Translations under genes and position numbers: made by a program
The notes under the pieces: model-generated
Databases searched by the model: none
Told to the model about the DNA's origin: nothing
The model's input: only the letters and a program-made list of their open reading frames with translations
Origin: an uncultured Erythrobacteraceae bacterium
Lineage (GTDB): Bacteria > Pseudomonadota > Alphaproteobacteria > Sphingomonadales > Sphingomonadaceae
Assembly: GCA_946482075.1 (NCBI GenBank)
Contig: CAMLQG010000088.1
Span: forward strand, 1 to 14,953
DNA length: 14,953 nucleotides
Direction: 5' to 3'
In this document: piece by piece, positions 14,793-14,953 of the stretch
How positions within the stretch are numbered: position 1 is the first letter of the stretch
How the letters are laid out: each line of letters starts with the position of its first letter

Positions 14793-14953
14793 GGATAGAG
14801 CAGCGTGCTGTCCCAGCCCTCGCCGTGGCGAGTGAACCGGCGACGTTCATGCAGGCGATGATCGCGATCCTGCCAGAATTCGATCGCCTGCGGCTCCAGG
14901 CGGAAGCCCGTCCAGTGCTCCGGCCGGGGGACATCGCCGCCTTCGAACCGCTC
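14789..14953 (-). CDS. pdxH: Pyridoxamine 5'-phosphate oxidase, C-terminal part
   Basis: The last 54 codons of a gene run in from the right window edge on the minus strand. They encode [20 protein letters not shown], then [19 protein letters not shown] and [11 protein letters not shown]. This is the conserved end of PdxH, the FMN-dependent enzyme that oxidises pyridoxamine or pyridoxine 5'-phosphate to pyridoxal phosphate; the EFW and RLHxR elements line the FMN and substrate site, and the family ends in a W..xxLxP tail as here. The stop overlaps the start of the CDF exporter, so pdxH is the head, or at least the preceding member, of that unit. Most of the gene lies outside the window. Confidence 0.95.
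   Translation of the reverse strand, partial: ERFEGGDVPRPEHWTGFRLEPQAIEFWQDRDHRLHERRRFTRHGEGWDSTLLYP

Noticed and set aside
1..14953. tRNA, rRNA, CRISPR, riboswitch, insertion sequence or prophage signals
   Set aside because: Reading both strands gave no direct-repeat array, no tRNA-like T-loop and acceptor arrangement, no transposase or integrase motifs, and no known riboswitch core. Subtle RNAs could be missed without covariance-model searches.

Overview
The window reads as chromosomal core DNA of a high-GC alphaproteobacterium, most likely a sphingomonad. The grounds are the gene content (a DUF1153/SciP homologue beside mnmA, etfBA following sucC with no sucD), a near-perfect EcfG-type general-stress promoter in front of a glsB-like gene, and a palindrome after mnmA of a type I recall as dispersed in sphingomonad genomes. 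No rRNA, tRNA, CRISPR array, insertion sequence or prophage gene is visible. No gene-free stretch exceeds 300 bases; the longest, about 270 bases, lies between etfA and the DJ-1/PfpI-family gene.

Layout. 1-2334 (+): the 3' end of sucC, then etfB and etfA, closed by a strong intrinsic terminator. 2548-3234 (+): an isonitrile-hydratase-like DJ-1/PfpI protein, convergent with the next block. 8913-3247 (-): an efflux operon in the order membrane-fusion protein, RND pump, DUF445 membrane protein, the last two joined by a 4-base stop/start overlap. 9393-9127 (-): a small GlsB/YeaQ-type membrane protein behind an EcfG-type promoter; two strong hairpins separate it from the efflux operon. 10183-9570 (-): an uncharacterised 105-residue protein coupled by a 4-base overlap to a SciP-type (DUF1153) regulator, with a textbook terminator. 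10293-11468 (+): mnmA, divergent from the sciP unit across a 109-base gap rich in palindromes. 11897-11520 (-) and 11930-13057 (+): a small four-cysteine membrane protein and a serine-hydrolase lipoprotein, divergent with only 32 bases between starts. 14953-13042 (-): the 3' end of pdxH, a CDF metal exporter and a PhzF-family protein, all joined by 4-base overlaps.

How they fit. SucC and EtfAB belong to central carbon and electron flow (TCA substrate-level phosphorylation; electrons from acyl-CoA and related dehydrogenases to the ubiquinone pool). The RND operon is an envelope efflux system without its own outer-membrane channel or local regulator. SciP links the middle of the window to CtrA-controlled cell-cycle transcription, and glsB to the general stress response. 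Nothing here is a clear-cut new defence or biosynthetic system. The points most worth attention are the unknown gene coupled to sciP, the cysteine-rich protein that looks like a detached N-terminal domain of the neighbouring hydrolase family, the DUF445 gene coupled to the RND pump, and several strong unexplained hairpins. Function calls rest on motif recognition from memory; no database search was run.
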